DNA of 64,000 nucleotides from Beggiatoa alba B18LD. GTDB taxonomy: Bacteria > Pseudomonadota > Gammaproteobacteria > Beggiatoales > Beggiatoaceae. Shown here piece by piece: positions 26,718 through 35,296 of this stretch. The notes under the pieces were generated by a model, which saw nothing but the letters and a program-made list of their open reading frames with translations, was not told where the DNA came from and did not search any database. The DNA is taken from positions 4,162,780 to 4,226,779 of the forward strand of contig NZ_JH600070.1 in the NCBI RefSeq assembly GCF_000245015.1. Direction: 5' to 3'. The number at the start of each line of letters is the position of its first letter. The stretch's first letter is position 1. The translations under genes and the position numbers were made by a program.

Positions 26718-27275
26718 TTAAGTTGTTTTAAGCCATTGCTGAATCGTTGTAGGAAATATTGGGCTTGCTGGGTCATAGCCTAATAACTCCAATAAATAAC
26801 CTGGTGCAATGCTGTCACGCCGTCCGCGAATAATTACTTTTACTCGTCCAAGCGCGACCGTTTTTCTATTCTGCCGAAAACATTGTTCTAAATATAAACA
26901 CTGATTATCCCAACATAATAAACGGGTTGATAACTCATAACGTTGTAAAAATTTGAGCGGGTGAAAATACTGCAAATTCACCGCAACAATTTTAAATTGC
27001 CAACGTTGACGACGAATAAGTGTGTGCAACCCCATCCGCGAAGCTAAATCGGTATAACCCAATTCCATCACGTTCATATAGCGACTATTGAGCATGTGGC
27101 TTCGCCAACTTATATCTGTTGGCAACACATGGAACTGCAACACAGATTCATCTAATGGTGTGAGAGACTCCCCACGCCAAGTTTTCAATAAAACCAATAA
27201 GCGACGGAAATACAAGTTCATAAACGCTACACCCGCCCAGCAAAAGATAAAACTTACCCCTAAAAGTACACTCAT
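26718..27275 (-). CDS. Membrane-anchored hotdog-fold thioesterase
   Basis: 185 aa. A hydrophobic N terminus (about 3-25) could anchor it. The body resembles the THEM6/acyl-ACP-thioesterase-like group: DISWRSHMLNSRYMNVMELG, where the Asn-Ser-Arg-Tyr part is the conserved hotdog entry, then WQFKIVAVNLQYFHPLKFLQ. The catalytic acid equivalent may be the Glu of VMELG. It would hydrolyse acyl-CoA or acyl-ACP at the inner membrane. It stands alone, divergent from hemL. Substrate is unknown. Confidence 0.78.
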   Translation of the reverse strand: MSVLLGVSFIFCWAGVAFMNLYFRRLLVLLKTWRGESLTPLDESVLQFHVLPTDISWRSHMLNSRYMNVMELGYTDLASRMGLHTLIRRQRWQFKIVAVNLQYFHPLKFLQRYELSTRLLCWDNQCLYLEQCFRQNRKTVALGRVKVIIRGRRDSIAPGYLLELLGYDPASPIFPTTIQQWLKTT

Positions 27276-27420
27276 TTATGTACTTTTTCAGTCTATACCA
27301 GTCTGATAGTGGATTAAAATAGGGAAACTCGTGTTAATCGGTGTTAAATGACGATTTTCCTATAAATGTTTATCATAGCTAATTCACAATTTTGTTATCT
27401 GTTTGTTAAAAGGATGATTC

Positions 27421-28704
27421 ATGAGTACATCACAACAACTTTTTACTGACGCGCAACACGTTATTCCCGGTGGCGTTAATTCTCCTGTTCGGGCTTTCCG
27501 TGGCGTTGGTGGGATACCTATTTTTATCGAGCGTGCCTCTGGTGCATATCTTTATGATACTGAAGGGAAGAAATATATAGATTATGTTGGTTCGTGGGGG
27601 CCGATGGTTGCAGGACATGCGCATCCTGCGGTGATTAAAGCCGTTAAAGAAACAGCTGAAAAAGGCTTAAGTTTTGGTGCGCCGACACCGTTAGAAACGG
27701 TTATGGCAAAACGGATTTGTGAACTAATCCCCTCCATTGAAATGGTGCGTATGGTTAGTTCTGGCACAGAAGCGACGATGAGTGCGATTCGGCTTGCACG
27801 CGGTTATACAGGGCGCGATAAAATCGTTAAATTCAGTGGTTGTTATCACGGACATGCGGATTCTTTACTGGTTAAAGCAGGTTCAGGTGTATTGACTTTA
27901 GGGCTTCCTAATAGTGCTGGTGTGCCTGCCGATTTAGCAAAACATACTATCACCGCAGACTATAACGACCTCGCCCAATTGACAGAAATTTTTAAACAAT
28001 GGGGTAAGGAAATTGCTTGCATCATTGTTGAACCCATTGCAGGTAATATGAATTTTATTGCACCTGTTGCAGGCTTTTTACAAGGGTTGCGTCAACTTTG
28101 TGATGAATACGGTAGCGTGTTGATTTTTGATGAAGTAATGACGGGATTTCGCGTTGCATTAGGTGGTGCGCAGGCTTATTACGGCATCAAGCCCGATTTA
28201 ACCACTTTGGGTAAAGTTATTGGTGGCGGAATGCCAGTTGGTGCATTTGGGGGGAAACGTGAAATTATGCAATGTATCGCGCCATTAGGCTCGGTTTATC
28301 AAGCGGGTACTTTATCGGGTAATCCTGTGGCGATGGCGGCAGGGCTTGCAACACTCGATATTATTTCTGCACCTGATTTTTATACACAACTGACGGCAAA
28401 AACTGAAAAGTTAATGATGGGTTTAAAAGAACGTGCGGTTAAGGCAAAAATCCCTTTATTGACTAATCATGCGGGTGGGATGTTTGGCATTTTCTTTACA
28501 GAAGCAATGCAAATTGAATCTTTTGCAGAGGTGAGTCGTTGCGATGTAGAACGCTTTAAACAGTTCTTTCATGGTATGTTACAAGCGGGTGTTTACCTTG
28601 CGCCTTCCGCATTTGAAGCGGGTTTTGTTTCTTCAGCGCATACGGACGCAGATATTGCAGAAACTGTGGAGATTGCAGAAAAGGTATTTGCAACATTATC
28701 ATAA
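27421..28704 (+). CDS. hemL: Glutamate-1-semialdehyde 2,1-aminomutase
   Basis: 427 aa, full length. PLP-dependent class III aminotransferase fold with [17 protein letters not shown], the cofactor Asp in [11 protein letters not shown], and the Schiff-base Lys in [18 protein letters not shown]. It converts glutamate-1-semialdehyde to 5-aminolevulinate, the committed precursor of heme. AAGGATG overlaps the region just upstream of the ATG. A family R element begins immediately after the stop codon. Confidence 0.97.
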   Translation: MSTSQQLFTDAQHVIPGGVNSPVRAFRGVGGIPIFIERASGAYLYDTEGKKYIDYVGSWGPMVAGHAHPAVIKAVKETAEKGLSFGAPTPLETVMAKRICELIPSIEMVRMVSSGTEATMSAIRLARGYTGRDKIVKFSGCYHGHADSLLVKAGSGVLTLGLPNSAGVPADLAKHTITADYNDLAQLTEIFKQWGKEIACIIVEPIAGNMNFIAPVAGFLQGLRQLCDEYGSVLIFDEVMTGFRVALGGAQAYYGIKPDLTTLGKVIGGGMPVGAFGGKREIMQCIAPLGSVYQAGTLSGNPVAMAAGLATLDIISAPDFYTQLTAKTEKLMMGLKERAVKAKIPLLTNHAGGMFGIFFTEAMQIESFAEVSRCDVERFKQFFHGMLQAGVYLAPSAFEAGFVSSAHTDADIAETVEIAEKVFATLS

Positions 28705-28705
28705 T

Positions 28706-28943
28706 CTGAGTTTGGCGAGATTTATAAAATAAAACAGAGACCTGCTAGGTTTTCAAAACCTAGCAGGTCTTTTTTTGTCTGAATCAGAATTCACAGAATT
28801 TTCAGAATTAGCAGAATTAAAAAGCATGATTCACCTTAATGTTTTGGTTTAAGGGGTTTAAATTCTGTTAATTCTGAAAATTCTGTGAATTCTGATTCAG
28901 ACAAGCTGTTGTCTTTTCAAAAGAAACTCGCCGAACTCAGGTT
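28706..28943. repeat. Family R element, copy 4
   Basis: The left end CTGAGTTTGGCGAG starts one base after the hemL stop. A perfect GACCTGCTAGGTTTTC hairpin with a T run follows, then the GAATT-rich inverted tracts, and the right end AAACTCGCCGAACTCAGG. The hairpin can terminate hemL transcripts. Confidence 0.88.
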
Positions 28944-28952
28944 AACATAAAT

Positions 28953-28975
28953 TAAGACGGACATTGTCCGTCTTA
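28953..28975. terminator. Hairpin downstream of slipin gene
   Basis: A perfect 10-bp stem TAAGACGGAC / GTCCGTCTTA with a 3-base loop lies 10 bp after the slipin stop codon (minus strand). The T run is weak, so it may terminate poorly or protect the mRNA end. Confidence 0.65.
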
Positions 28976-28984
28976 TTGACATAC

Positions 28985-30136
28985 TTATAGCACGCCACGA
29001 ATTTTCACTAATTCCTTCAGCAAGCCTTCTAATCCGCCGTAAACAGAAATATTGCCGACTTTTTCGGTAACTTTTTCCAGCGTTTCCAGTTCTTTTAAAC
29101 GTAACGCGGTGGGATTATCTTCCATCACTTTTGCCGTATTCAGCAGGGAGCGCGTCGCGGCGGTTTCTTCACGGCGACGGATTAAATTTGCTTGGGCAAC
29201 TTTTTCCGCTTCGACCACTTTGCTTAAAATGGTTTTCATATCGCCGGGGAGAATAATATCTTTTACCCCAACACTGTGTACGACAATGCCTAAATCTGTT
29301 GTTTTCGTTTGAATATGTGCGAAAACTTGTTCATCAATCACGGTTTTATTTTCTAGCAATTCATCCAACGTCCGTGTACCAACCACTGCCCGCAAGCCGA
29401 ATTGTAGTTCTTTGTAGATAAACTCAATCGGTTTAGATAGAGCAAGGCTGAGTTTTAAAAAGTCGGTAATTTGATAGCTAGCCGATAAGTTTATCCGCAA
29501 TGTCACCTTGTCTTTTGTCAGGATTTCTTGTCCTGCTATTTCAGTTTCTTGTAAACGGGTATCGATGACATCGACAGCAATTCGGCGGTTAAATGTCCAA
29601 TAGGCATATAAACCCGCATTGAGCAATTTTAAGCGTTGTCCGTCCACGGTTAAAACACCGACGTGGTATTCAGGCACAATGGGGCTATAGATTGCGGTGC
29701 TAACGCGGGAAGATAAAGGCGCGTTTTTAGCGTAAACCAGCATTGCCGCTTTTTCTTTGGGGATTTCATAATTTTCGCTGATGTCGATAATTTCAGCTTC
29801 TACAGTGACAAAACCTTTCCAATATAGTTGTCTTGCTGTCGGGTAAAGAATATCGGTAATAACGCCATTTTTGCGAATCAGGGCAACTTGATGATTGTTA
29901 AGTTCTACCTTGACGCAATATTTTTGCATTTCCTCTGCATATTTGGTCAGGAAAAAGTCAATCATTGCGTGGTCAAATTCTGGTTTGGCAAGGTTGCAGA
30001 CTTCAACAGTTACTTTTTTAAATGGGTCAAGGTATTTATAAGTGCCTGCTTCTAAAAAGCCTTGAAAGTCACCGTCTTTAAACAGTAAACCCCGTTCATT
30101 TTTACGCACGACAAACTTACGCCATAACGTCATCAT
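28985..30136 (-). CDS. Slipin (SPFH/band-7) family protein
   Basis: 383 aa. The SPFH core is seen in GVLTVDGQRLKLLNAGLYAY, DTRLQETEIAGQEILTKDKV and SASYQITDFLKLSLAL. The C-terminal coiled coil has LSKVVEAEKVAQANLIRRRE and ends with a short amphipathic tail. No clear transmembrane helix precedes the domain, though the first 150 residues form a band-7-type accessory region. From my knowledge of gene neighbourhoods, slipins of this kind occur with RtcB RNA ligase and tRNA-like RNAs in RNA-repair operons. Here two tRNA-like genes and a strong RNA hairpin lie upstream on the same strand, but no rtcB or rsr gene is in the window. Confidence 0.85.
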   Translation of the reverse strand: MMTLWRKFVVRKNERGLLFKDGDFQGFLEAGTYKYLDPFKKVTVEVCNLAKPEFDHAMIDFFLTKYAEEMQKYCVKVELNNHQVALIRKNGVITDILYPTARQLYWKGFVTVEAEIIDISENYEIPKEKAAMLVYAKNAPLSSRVSTAIYSPIVPEYHVGVLTVDGQRLKLLNAGLYAYWTFNRRIAVDVIDTRLQETEIAGQEILTKDKVTLRINLSASYQITDFLKLSLALSKPIEFIYKELQFGLRAVVGTRTLDELLENKTVIDEQVFAHIQTKTTDLGIVVHSVGVKDIILPGDMKTILSKVVEAEKVAQANLIRRREETAATRSLLNTAKVMEDNPTALRLKELETLEKVTEKVGNISVYGGLEGLLKELVKIRGVL

Positions 30137-30346
30137 GACTATTCCTCTATTTGATTCTCAATGGCAGGATTTGCAATAAATAATGTGACTGCTCCACCCC
30201 ACATGTGGGCGTTGGTGTAGGGATGCGATTATCTAACGACCGTTTTATTGCCCGTCTGCTAAGGTGTCAACACCGCCACAGCGTTACATAAGACGGAGGA
30301 AAAATAACGGCATGTCCTCTCTTGCCCAACGCGCAAAACCTGCGCA

Positions 30347-30402
30347 GGCTGTTAAACAATCTGTTGCTAACCGAGCCAGCAGACTGTTTAACGGGAACAG
30401 CC
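30347..30402 (-). ncRNA. Strong RNA hairpin between tRNA-like genes and slipin
   Basis: On the minus strand TTAAACAGTCTG pairs with CAGATTGTTTAA (one G-U), extended by outer GGCTG / CAGCC, around a 16-base loop. The surrounding 30137-30420 segment is GC-richer than the flanks, has no convincing ORF and lies between the tRNA-like genes and the slipin start. It could be a separate small RNA or part of the slipin mRNA leader. Confidence 0.55.
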
Positions 30403-30419
30403 ACGGGTACGACGCGATA

Positions 30420-30492
30420 GTTTAGGGTAGGATTCGAACCTACTACAGGTTGATTGGAAGTCAACTGCTCTACCAGAATGAGCTACCTAGAA
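30420..30492 (-). tRNA. tRNA-like gene, anticodon UCC (Gly type), imperfect acceptor
   Basis: Minus strand. The D stem is GCTC/GAGC, the anticodon stem GTTGA/TCAAC with loop CTTCCAA (anticodon TCC), and the T arm GTAGG-TTCGAAT-CCTAC is perfect. The acceptor stem TTCTAGG/CCTAAAC pairs at only five of seven positions and no CCA is encoded. It lies four bases after the next tRNA-like gene. It may be a divergent tRNA, a decaying one, or a tRNA mimic. Confidence 0.7.
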
Positions 30493-30496
30493 AAGG

Positions 30497-30572
30497 TGGA
30501 GTCCAATGCAGGAGTTGAACCTGCTACCTTAATTACCCAGTAATTACGCTCTAACCTGTGAGCTAATTGGAC
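30497..30572 (-). tRNA. tRNA-like gene, anticodon UGG (Pro type), CCA encoded
   Basis: Minus strand. The acceptor GTCCAAT/ATTGGAC is a perfect 7-bp stem followed by T and CCA. The D arm GCTC-ACAGGTTA-GAGC and T arm GCAGG-TTCAACT-CCTGC are canonical. The anticodon stem TAATT/AATTA has loop ACTGGGT, giving TGG at 34-36 but C instead of the near-universal T at position 33; the palindromic TAATTA stem can close to a 5-base loop. The cloverleaf is otherwise complete. Confidence 0.75.
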
Positions 30573-30838
30573 GGGATAGACAAACTTGTCATTGGTACAC
30601 ACCGCTTCAATTTGCAGAGGCAGTGCGCCAGATGGGCACACAGAACCCAGTCCGCTGAATGATAGACTTGCAATATCCGCTTTATAGTGTGCATGAAAAT
30701 TAAATTGAATGCTATGAGGGAATTAACTCATCAAGAAAATAGGTTAAGTGAATATCAGTTAAATTAATTTGCTATAGTGCAGTAGAGAAGAAAAATAACA
30801 TTATTATAAATGATTTATTATTAAGAGGTTACGCTATC

Positions 30839-31951
30839 ATGATTCGTCCTGCTCATTTAGACGATATTGAAGCTTTGTTAGTGATTGAGAATCTTTGTTT
30901 TAATACTAATCGGTTATCACGTCGTAATTTTCGGTATTTACTCAGTAAGGCGCACGCCCATACGATTGTTGATGAAGAGGCGGGCGCGATTCGGGGTTAT
31001 ACCATGCTGCTATTAAGTCATGGTACGTCTATGGCGCGTTTATATTCCTTAGCGGTACATCCTGATTATCGTCAGCAGGGTGTTGCTCAGGTGTTATTAA
31101 CGGCTGCTGAGGACATTGCTTTGTCACATGAGTGTGTATCATTACGTTTAGAAACACGTGGCGATAATATGGCGATGCAGCATTTAGTCAAGAAAAATGA
31201 GTATAAGTATTTTGAAGAAGTTTCTGATTATTATGAAGACCATATGCTAGCTTTACGGTTTGAAAAGTTTTTAGCTCCGCATTTGGCGCGGGAAATGGTC
31301 AGCGTCCCCTTTTATCAACAGACGCTTGAGTTTACCTGTGGACCTTCCGCGCTCATGATGGCAATGAGCGCGTTAGATAAGAATTTAGAGTTAAATCGGC
31401 GTTTAGAATTGCGTATTTGGCGCGAGGCAACCACGATTTTTATGACTTCTGGGCATGGTGGCTGTGGTCCTTATGGACTAGCATTATCAGCCTATCATCG
31501 CGGTTATGAGGTTGAAATTTATGTCAGTGATAAAACAGCAACTGAAACAATGTTTATCGATTCAGTACGTAATCCTGAGAAAAAAGCCGTATTACGCTTG
31601 GTTGAAGAAGATTTTTTAGAAGAAATTCGCCGTTCATCGATTAACTTAGTTTATAGCAATATTAATGTTGCTGGGATTAAAGCAAAGTTTGATGCGGGTG
31701 CAATTCCTTTAGTATTAATTAGTTCTTATCGTATTTATCGAGAGAAATTTCCGCATTGGGTTGTTATCACAGGGTTTGATGATACTTATATTTATGTGCA
31801 TGACCCTTTAGTGGATAGTGGCGCAGATGAAAGTGAAATGGACTCGATTAATATGCCAATTTTACGCAAAGATTTTGACCGTATGGCACGTTATGGAAAA
31901 TCGGCACAAAAAGCGGTTTTATTTTTAAAAAAACGTGCAAATCCTGTTTAA
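30839..31951 (+). CDS. GNAT acetyltransferase fused to C39-like peptidase
   Basis: 370 aa. Residues 1-140 are a RimI-like GNAT domain with the acetyl-CoA loop LYSLAVHPDYRQQGVAQVLL. Residues about 155-365 are a papain-like C39 peptidase domain with Gln161, catalytic Cys167 (TCGPSALMMA), His306 (PHWVVITGF) and Asp322 (HDPL); the triad is complete. C39 peptidases usually cut leader peptides after Gly-Gly. No transporter is fused. It is followed, after 244 bp, by a RimK-like ATP-grasp ligase, a pairing seen in many proteobacteria and predicted to modify or make peptides; the natural substrate is unknown to me. Confidence 0.88.
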   Translation: MIRPAHLDDIEALLVIENLCFNTNRLSRRNFRYLLSKAHAHTIVDEEAGAIRGYTMLLLSHGTSMARLYSLAVHPDYRQQGVAQVLLTAAEDIALSHECVSLRLETRGDNMAMQHLVKKNEYKYFEEVSDYYEDHMLALRFEKFLAPHLAREMVSVPFYQQTLEFTCGPSALMMAMSALDKNLELNRRLELRIWREATTIFMTSGHGGCGPYGLALSAYHRGYEVEIYVSDKTATETMFIDSVRNPEKKAVLRLVEEDFLEEIRRSSINLVYSNINVAGIKAKFDAGAIPLVLISSYRIYREKFPHWVVITGFDDTYIYVHDPLVDSGADESEMDSINMPILRKDFDRMARYGKSAQKAVLFLKKRANPV

Positions 31952-32195
31952 ATAATTAGGTCGTACTAAACAAGTCAGGTTTTAAATGCACAAATCCTGA
32001 TGCAGACAATCATGTTTTAAATTCAGTCCACCCTGATTTAGATAGTTTTTTTCAACAGTCGCCTATGAAAAACAGGGTTTAACAAGAACTAACAAAAGTT
32101 TAATCTGTGAACAAATGTTTTTTCATAGCGACTTCACATACATCTTCTTATTATTTTATTCTCCATATTAGACCGTCTTGAGGTAAACAATTAAT

Positions 32196-33665
32196 ATGCC
32201 CCCCCACCTTGTGGTTGTTGAAAATACAGCCGACTGGCAAGCGTCTTTTCCAAGTATGCAAGTAGTGACTGTAAAAGACTATATTTCACAACCTTACTAC
32301 TTTTCTTTAAAAAACGTCCGCGTTATCAATCTCTGCCGTAGTTACCGTTATTTAAGTCGCGGTTATTACTGCTCATTGCTTGCTGAAGCACGCCGTCATA
32401 AAGTCATCCCAAGCGTGCGCACCCTACGCGATTTAAGCAGTAAAGCTATTTACAGCTTAGATACAGACAGCCTTGATGATTTACTACATAAAATTTTAGG
32501 AAAACATGAAGGTAATAACCCAACAGTTTTAGAGACTTATATCTTATTCGGTTTTTGTGATAAGCCTGAACTGAAAAAAATTGCACGCCAAATCTTTGCA
32601 ACGTTCAGTTGTCCTTTGATGAAAGTAGAATTCAACTACTCAGGTTCGTGGCATATTTCATCGATTAAACCGCTTCATCTCAACGCCCTGTCAGAAGAAC
32701 AATATCCATTATTTATTGAAGCCTTACAAACTTACACCCGCAATCTTTCTACCCCCGAAAAAAACAAACAAGTCACCCGCTATGATTTAGCTATTCTTTA
32801 CGACCCCAACGAAAAGCTTCCCCCTTCCGATGCCGAAACCCTAGAGAAATTCATCACGATAGGCAGCGAACTAGGCATTGACGTTGATTTGATTAAAAAG
32901 AAAGATTATGCCCGCCTAGCAGAATATGACGCGCTTTTTATCCGTGAAACGACCAATATTGATCATCATACCTATCGATTTGCTAAAAAAGCAGAAAGTG
33001 AAGGCATGGTCGTGATTGATGACCCTGATTCTATTTTGCGCTGTACGAATAAGGTCTATTTGGCTGAACTATTAAAAGCCAATAACATTCCAACGCCAAA
33101 AACCTTTATTTTACATCGGGATAATTTGCACTTATTAGAACGTGAAATTGCTTATCCCATTGTTTTAAAAATTCCTGATGGCTCATTTTCTCGCGGTGTT
33201 TTTAAAGCGGAAACGCCTGAAGCCCTATTAGAAATGACCAATCGATTATTTAAAGAATCCGATATCTTATTAGCACAAGAATATCTATATACCGCTTTTG
33301 ATTGGCGAATAGGAATATTAAACCGCAAAGCGATTTTTGCTTGTCAATATTTTATGTCAGAAGCGCACTGGCAAATCGTGAAACACAGTTCTAACGGTGA
33401 ATTTGATTATGGAACATTCCGCACATTTGAGGTTGAAGATACCCCCAAAAAGGTAATTAAAACCGCTGTTAAAGCCGCTAGCCAAATCGGTGATGGATTC
33501 TATGGAGTGGATTTAAAACAGACTGATAAAGGCGTTGTTGTTATTGAAATTAATGACAATCCCAACTTGGATGAAGGCGTAGAAAATGCTGTGATTAAAG
33601 ATAAAATTTATCATATCATTTTAAAAGAATTTATTCGGCGTATCCGCAAAAAACAACAACGTTAA
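32196..33665 (+). CDS. RimK-like ATP-grasp ligase with N-terminal extension
   Basis: 489 aa. Residues 1-200 form an N-terminal domain found in this subfamily (LVVVENTADWQ, INLCRSYRYLSRGYYCSLL). Residues about 280-485 are an ATP-grasp domain with ATP-binding LKIPDGSFSRGVFKAE, QEYLYTAFDWRIGILN and the Mg-binding end VVIEINDNPNLDEG. RimK relatives add amino acids, often glutamate, to C termini or side chains. With the upstream GNAT-C39 protein it forms a likely two-gene peptide- or protein-modifying unit. ATG at 32196 lies after GAGGTAAACAATTAAT. Confidence 0.88.
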   Translation: MPPHLVVVENTADWQASFPSMQVVTVKDYISQPYYFSLKNVRVINLCRSYRYLSRGYYCSLLAEARRHKVIPSVRTLRDLSSKAIYSLDTDSLDDLLHKILGKHEGNNPTVLETYILFGFCDKPELKKIARQIFATFSCPLMKVEFNYSGSWHISSIKPLHLNALSEEQYPLFIEALQTYTRNLSTPEKNKQVTRYDLAILYDPNEKLPPSDAETLEKFITIGSELGIDVDLIKKKDYARLAEYDALFIRETTNIDHHTYRFAKKAESEGMVVIDDPDSILRCTNKVYLAELLKANNIPTPKTFILHRDNLHLLEREIAYPIVLKIPDGSFSRGVFKAETPEALLEMTNRLFKESDILLAQEYLYTAFDWRIGILNRKAIFACQYFMSEAHWQIVKHSSNGEFDYGTFRTFEVEDTPKKVIKTAVKAASQIGDGFYGVDLKQTDKGVVVIEINDNPNLDEGVENAVIKDKIYHIILKEFIRRIRKKQQR

Positions 33666-33751
33666 TCTTCTACTTACCCGCTTTTATAAGACATTCTATT
33701 GATAAAGATAGAACTGGCACACTATTTTTAATACAGTTGCTGTCAGTTTTA

Positions 33752-33820
33752 TAGCAAACGTATTATAAAACGACATGAAGGACTGGCAGTCCTGTGAGGA
33801 CTGCCAGTCCTAGATTTAAA
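33752..33820. mobile_element. Family M MITE, altered copy joined to family R
   Basis: The left end TAGCAAACGTATTATAAAACG is followed by an enlarged core in which GGACTGGCAGTCC and GGACTGCCAGTCC face each other. The right arm stops at ATTTAAATTAACC, where the family R end begins; the TAGYAAACG right terminus is missing. Confidence 0.75.
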
Positions 33821-34244
33821 TTAACCTGAGTTCGGCGAGTTTCTTTTAAAAAGACAACAGCTTGTCTGAATCAGAATTCACAGAATTTTCAGAATTAGCA
33901 GAATTAAAAAGCGTCATTCACCTGACTTTTTGGTTTGAGGGTTTTAAATCCTATTAACCCTGCTAATCCTGATTCAGACAAGGTTTTAATCTTGTCTGGT
34001 GAATCCCGATGAAAAAAAGAGAATAATCTCTGCCAGTCCTTCAAACCTTTTCGCGTGTTCCGACAGACCTGCTAGGTTTTTAAAAACTTAGCAGGTCTTT
34101 TTTTGTCTGAATCAGAATTTTCAGAATTAGCAGAATTAAAAAGCGTCATTCACCTGACTTTTTGGTTTTAGGGTTTTAAATCCTATTAACCCTGCTAATC
34201 CTGATTCAGACGGGCTTTAAAAGAAACTCGCAGAACTTAGGTTA
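33821..34244. repeat. Family R element, copy 5 (compound)
   Basis: Two R-like units are joined: one starts with CTGAGTTCGGCGAG and runs through GAATT tracts to CTGATTCAGACAAGG. The second includes the TCTGCCAGTCCTTCAAACC module, the hairpin GACCTGCTAGGTTTTT and further tracts, ending in AAACTCGCAGAACTTAGG. The terminal TTA on the plus strand is also the stop codon (TAA on the minus strand) of the PfkB gene at 34242. Confidence 0.83.
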
Positions 34245-35180
34245 AATAATCAATGCATAACCAAAGCTCTTTTTAAAGCGGGTTTTAAAAATTTCATTGG
34301 TAAAGGTATGATTTTGTGCGCCATGATGTTCAACTTTAATCGCCCATAAAAGCGTCGCAATTCTGCCTGTTGTTTCCCAATCAGCTTCTTTTGATAACCC
34401 GTATAAAACCCCAGCACAAAAAGCATCACGACAGGCATTAATATCATTCATGGCACGGACAGGCGGATGCGGAATTTGATAACGCGCCCCTTCTGCAAAA
34501 ACCGTCGCGCCATTCGCACCTTGCATAATGATTAACGCATCTACCCGCTGCGCAATTTGTTGAGGATTAAGCCCTGTTTGTTGCTCCATGTACTTGCATT
34601 CTTTTTCATCAACCAATATCCAAGCCGCTTGTTCGATAAATTTAAGTAAATCATCGCCATCAAATTCAAAAATATAATGAGCAGGATCGAAAATAAAGGG
34701 CGTATTAGCTTCTGTATATTGCAGGGCATGAATGCGCATTGCATCAATGTTGTCTAGGGAAATCGTACCCAGTTTGACATCTTTGGCTTTAGAAATACGG
34801 TTAGTATTAGAAAACGTCATTGCTCCTGGATGAAAGGCAGTAATGCGGTTGTCATCCATATCAAGGCTGATAAAGCGTTGTGCCGTATAACTATGGTCAA
34901 CCGCAGTAATACAATCACGGGGAATATTTAAGTGCTCTAACCGCTCGGCATAAGGGGCAAAATCAGTCCCTACCGTTGCCATGGGCAAAGGGCTTCCCCC
35001 TAGTAACTTCAGGTTATAGGCAATATTACCCGCACAGCCACTGAATTCGCGACGTAAATCAGGCAGGGTAAAGTGTGCGTCCAGCGTCTGCATGTTATCC
35101 AGCAAGATGTGATGTTTAAACTTTTCGTTAAATACCATCACGGTGTCATACGCAAAAAAACCGCAAATTAGCGCGTTCAT
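34242..35180 (-). CDS. PfkB-family kinase paralogue with altered GAGD motif
   Basis: 312 aa. Clearly paralogous to the next gene: shared SALICG/NALICG start, GCAGNIAYNLKLLGG and DWETTGRIA. The PfkB signature near residue 255 reads NDINACRDAFCAG, where the paralogue has VDPTGCGDAFRGG. The catalytic Asp is kept, but two Gly of the anion hole are changed (one to Arg) and the following Arg is lost. Activity may be reduced or substrate changed, or the protein may be a regulatory pseudokinase. It ends inside a family R repeat end. Confidence 0.85.
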   Translation of the reverse strand: MNALICGFFAYDTVMVFNEKFKHHILLDNMQTLDAHFTLPDLRREFSGCAGNIAYNLKLLGGSPLPMATVGTDFAPYAERLEHLNIPRDCITAVDHSYTAQRFISLDMDDNRITAFHPGAMTFSNTNRISKAKDVKLGTISLDNIDAMRIHALQYTEANTPFIFDPAHYIFEFDGDDLLKFIEQAAWILVDEKECKYMEQQTGLNPQQIAQRVDALIIMQGANGATVFAEGARYQIPHPPVRAMNDINACRDAFCAGVLYGLSKEADWETTGRIATLLWAIKVEHHGAQNHTFTNEIFKTRFKKSFGYALII

Positions 35181-35296
35181 GCAAACTCTTCCTAAATTTA
35201 AGCAGTAAAATCAGGTTATTTTTAAAATATTGTTTATTAAAGAAGGCGCGATAAAGGTCTTTACGCGCCCCTTTTCTACAAGAAATAACCCATTAT

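Noticed and set aside
30267-30464. Small minus-strand ORF covering the tRNA-like gene
   Set aside because: Its translation has the NQPVVGSNPT pattern typical of translated tRNA T arms, so it marks a tRNA-type gene and not a protein.
30600-30640. Possible sigma-54 promoter before the tRNA-like genes, as in RtcR-controlled operons
   Set aside because: TGGCGC is present on the minus strand, but the GC of the -12 element is two bases too far away.
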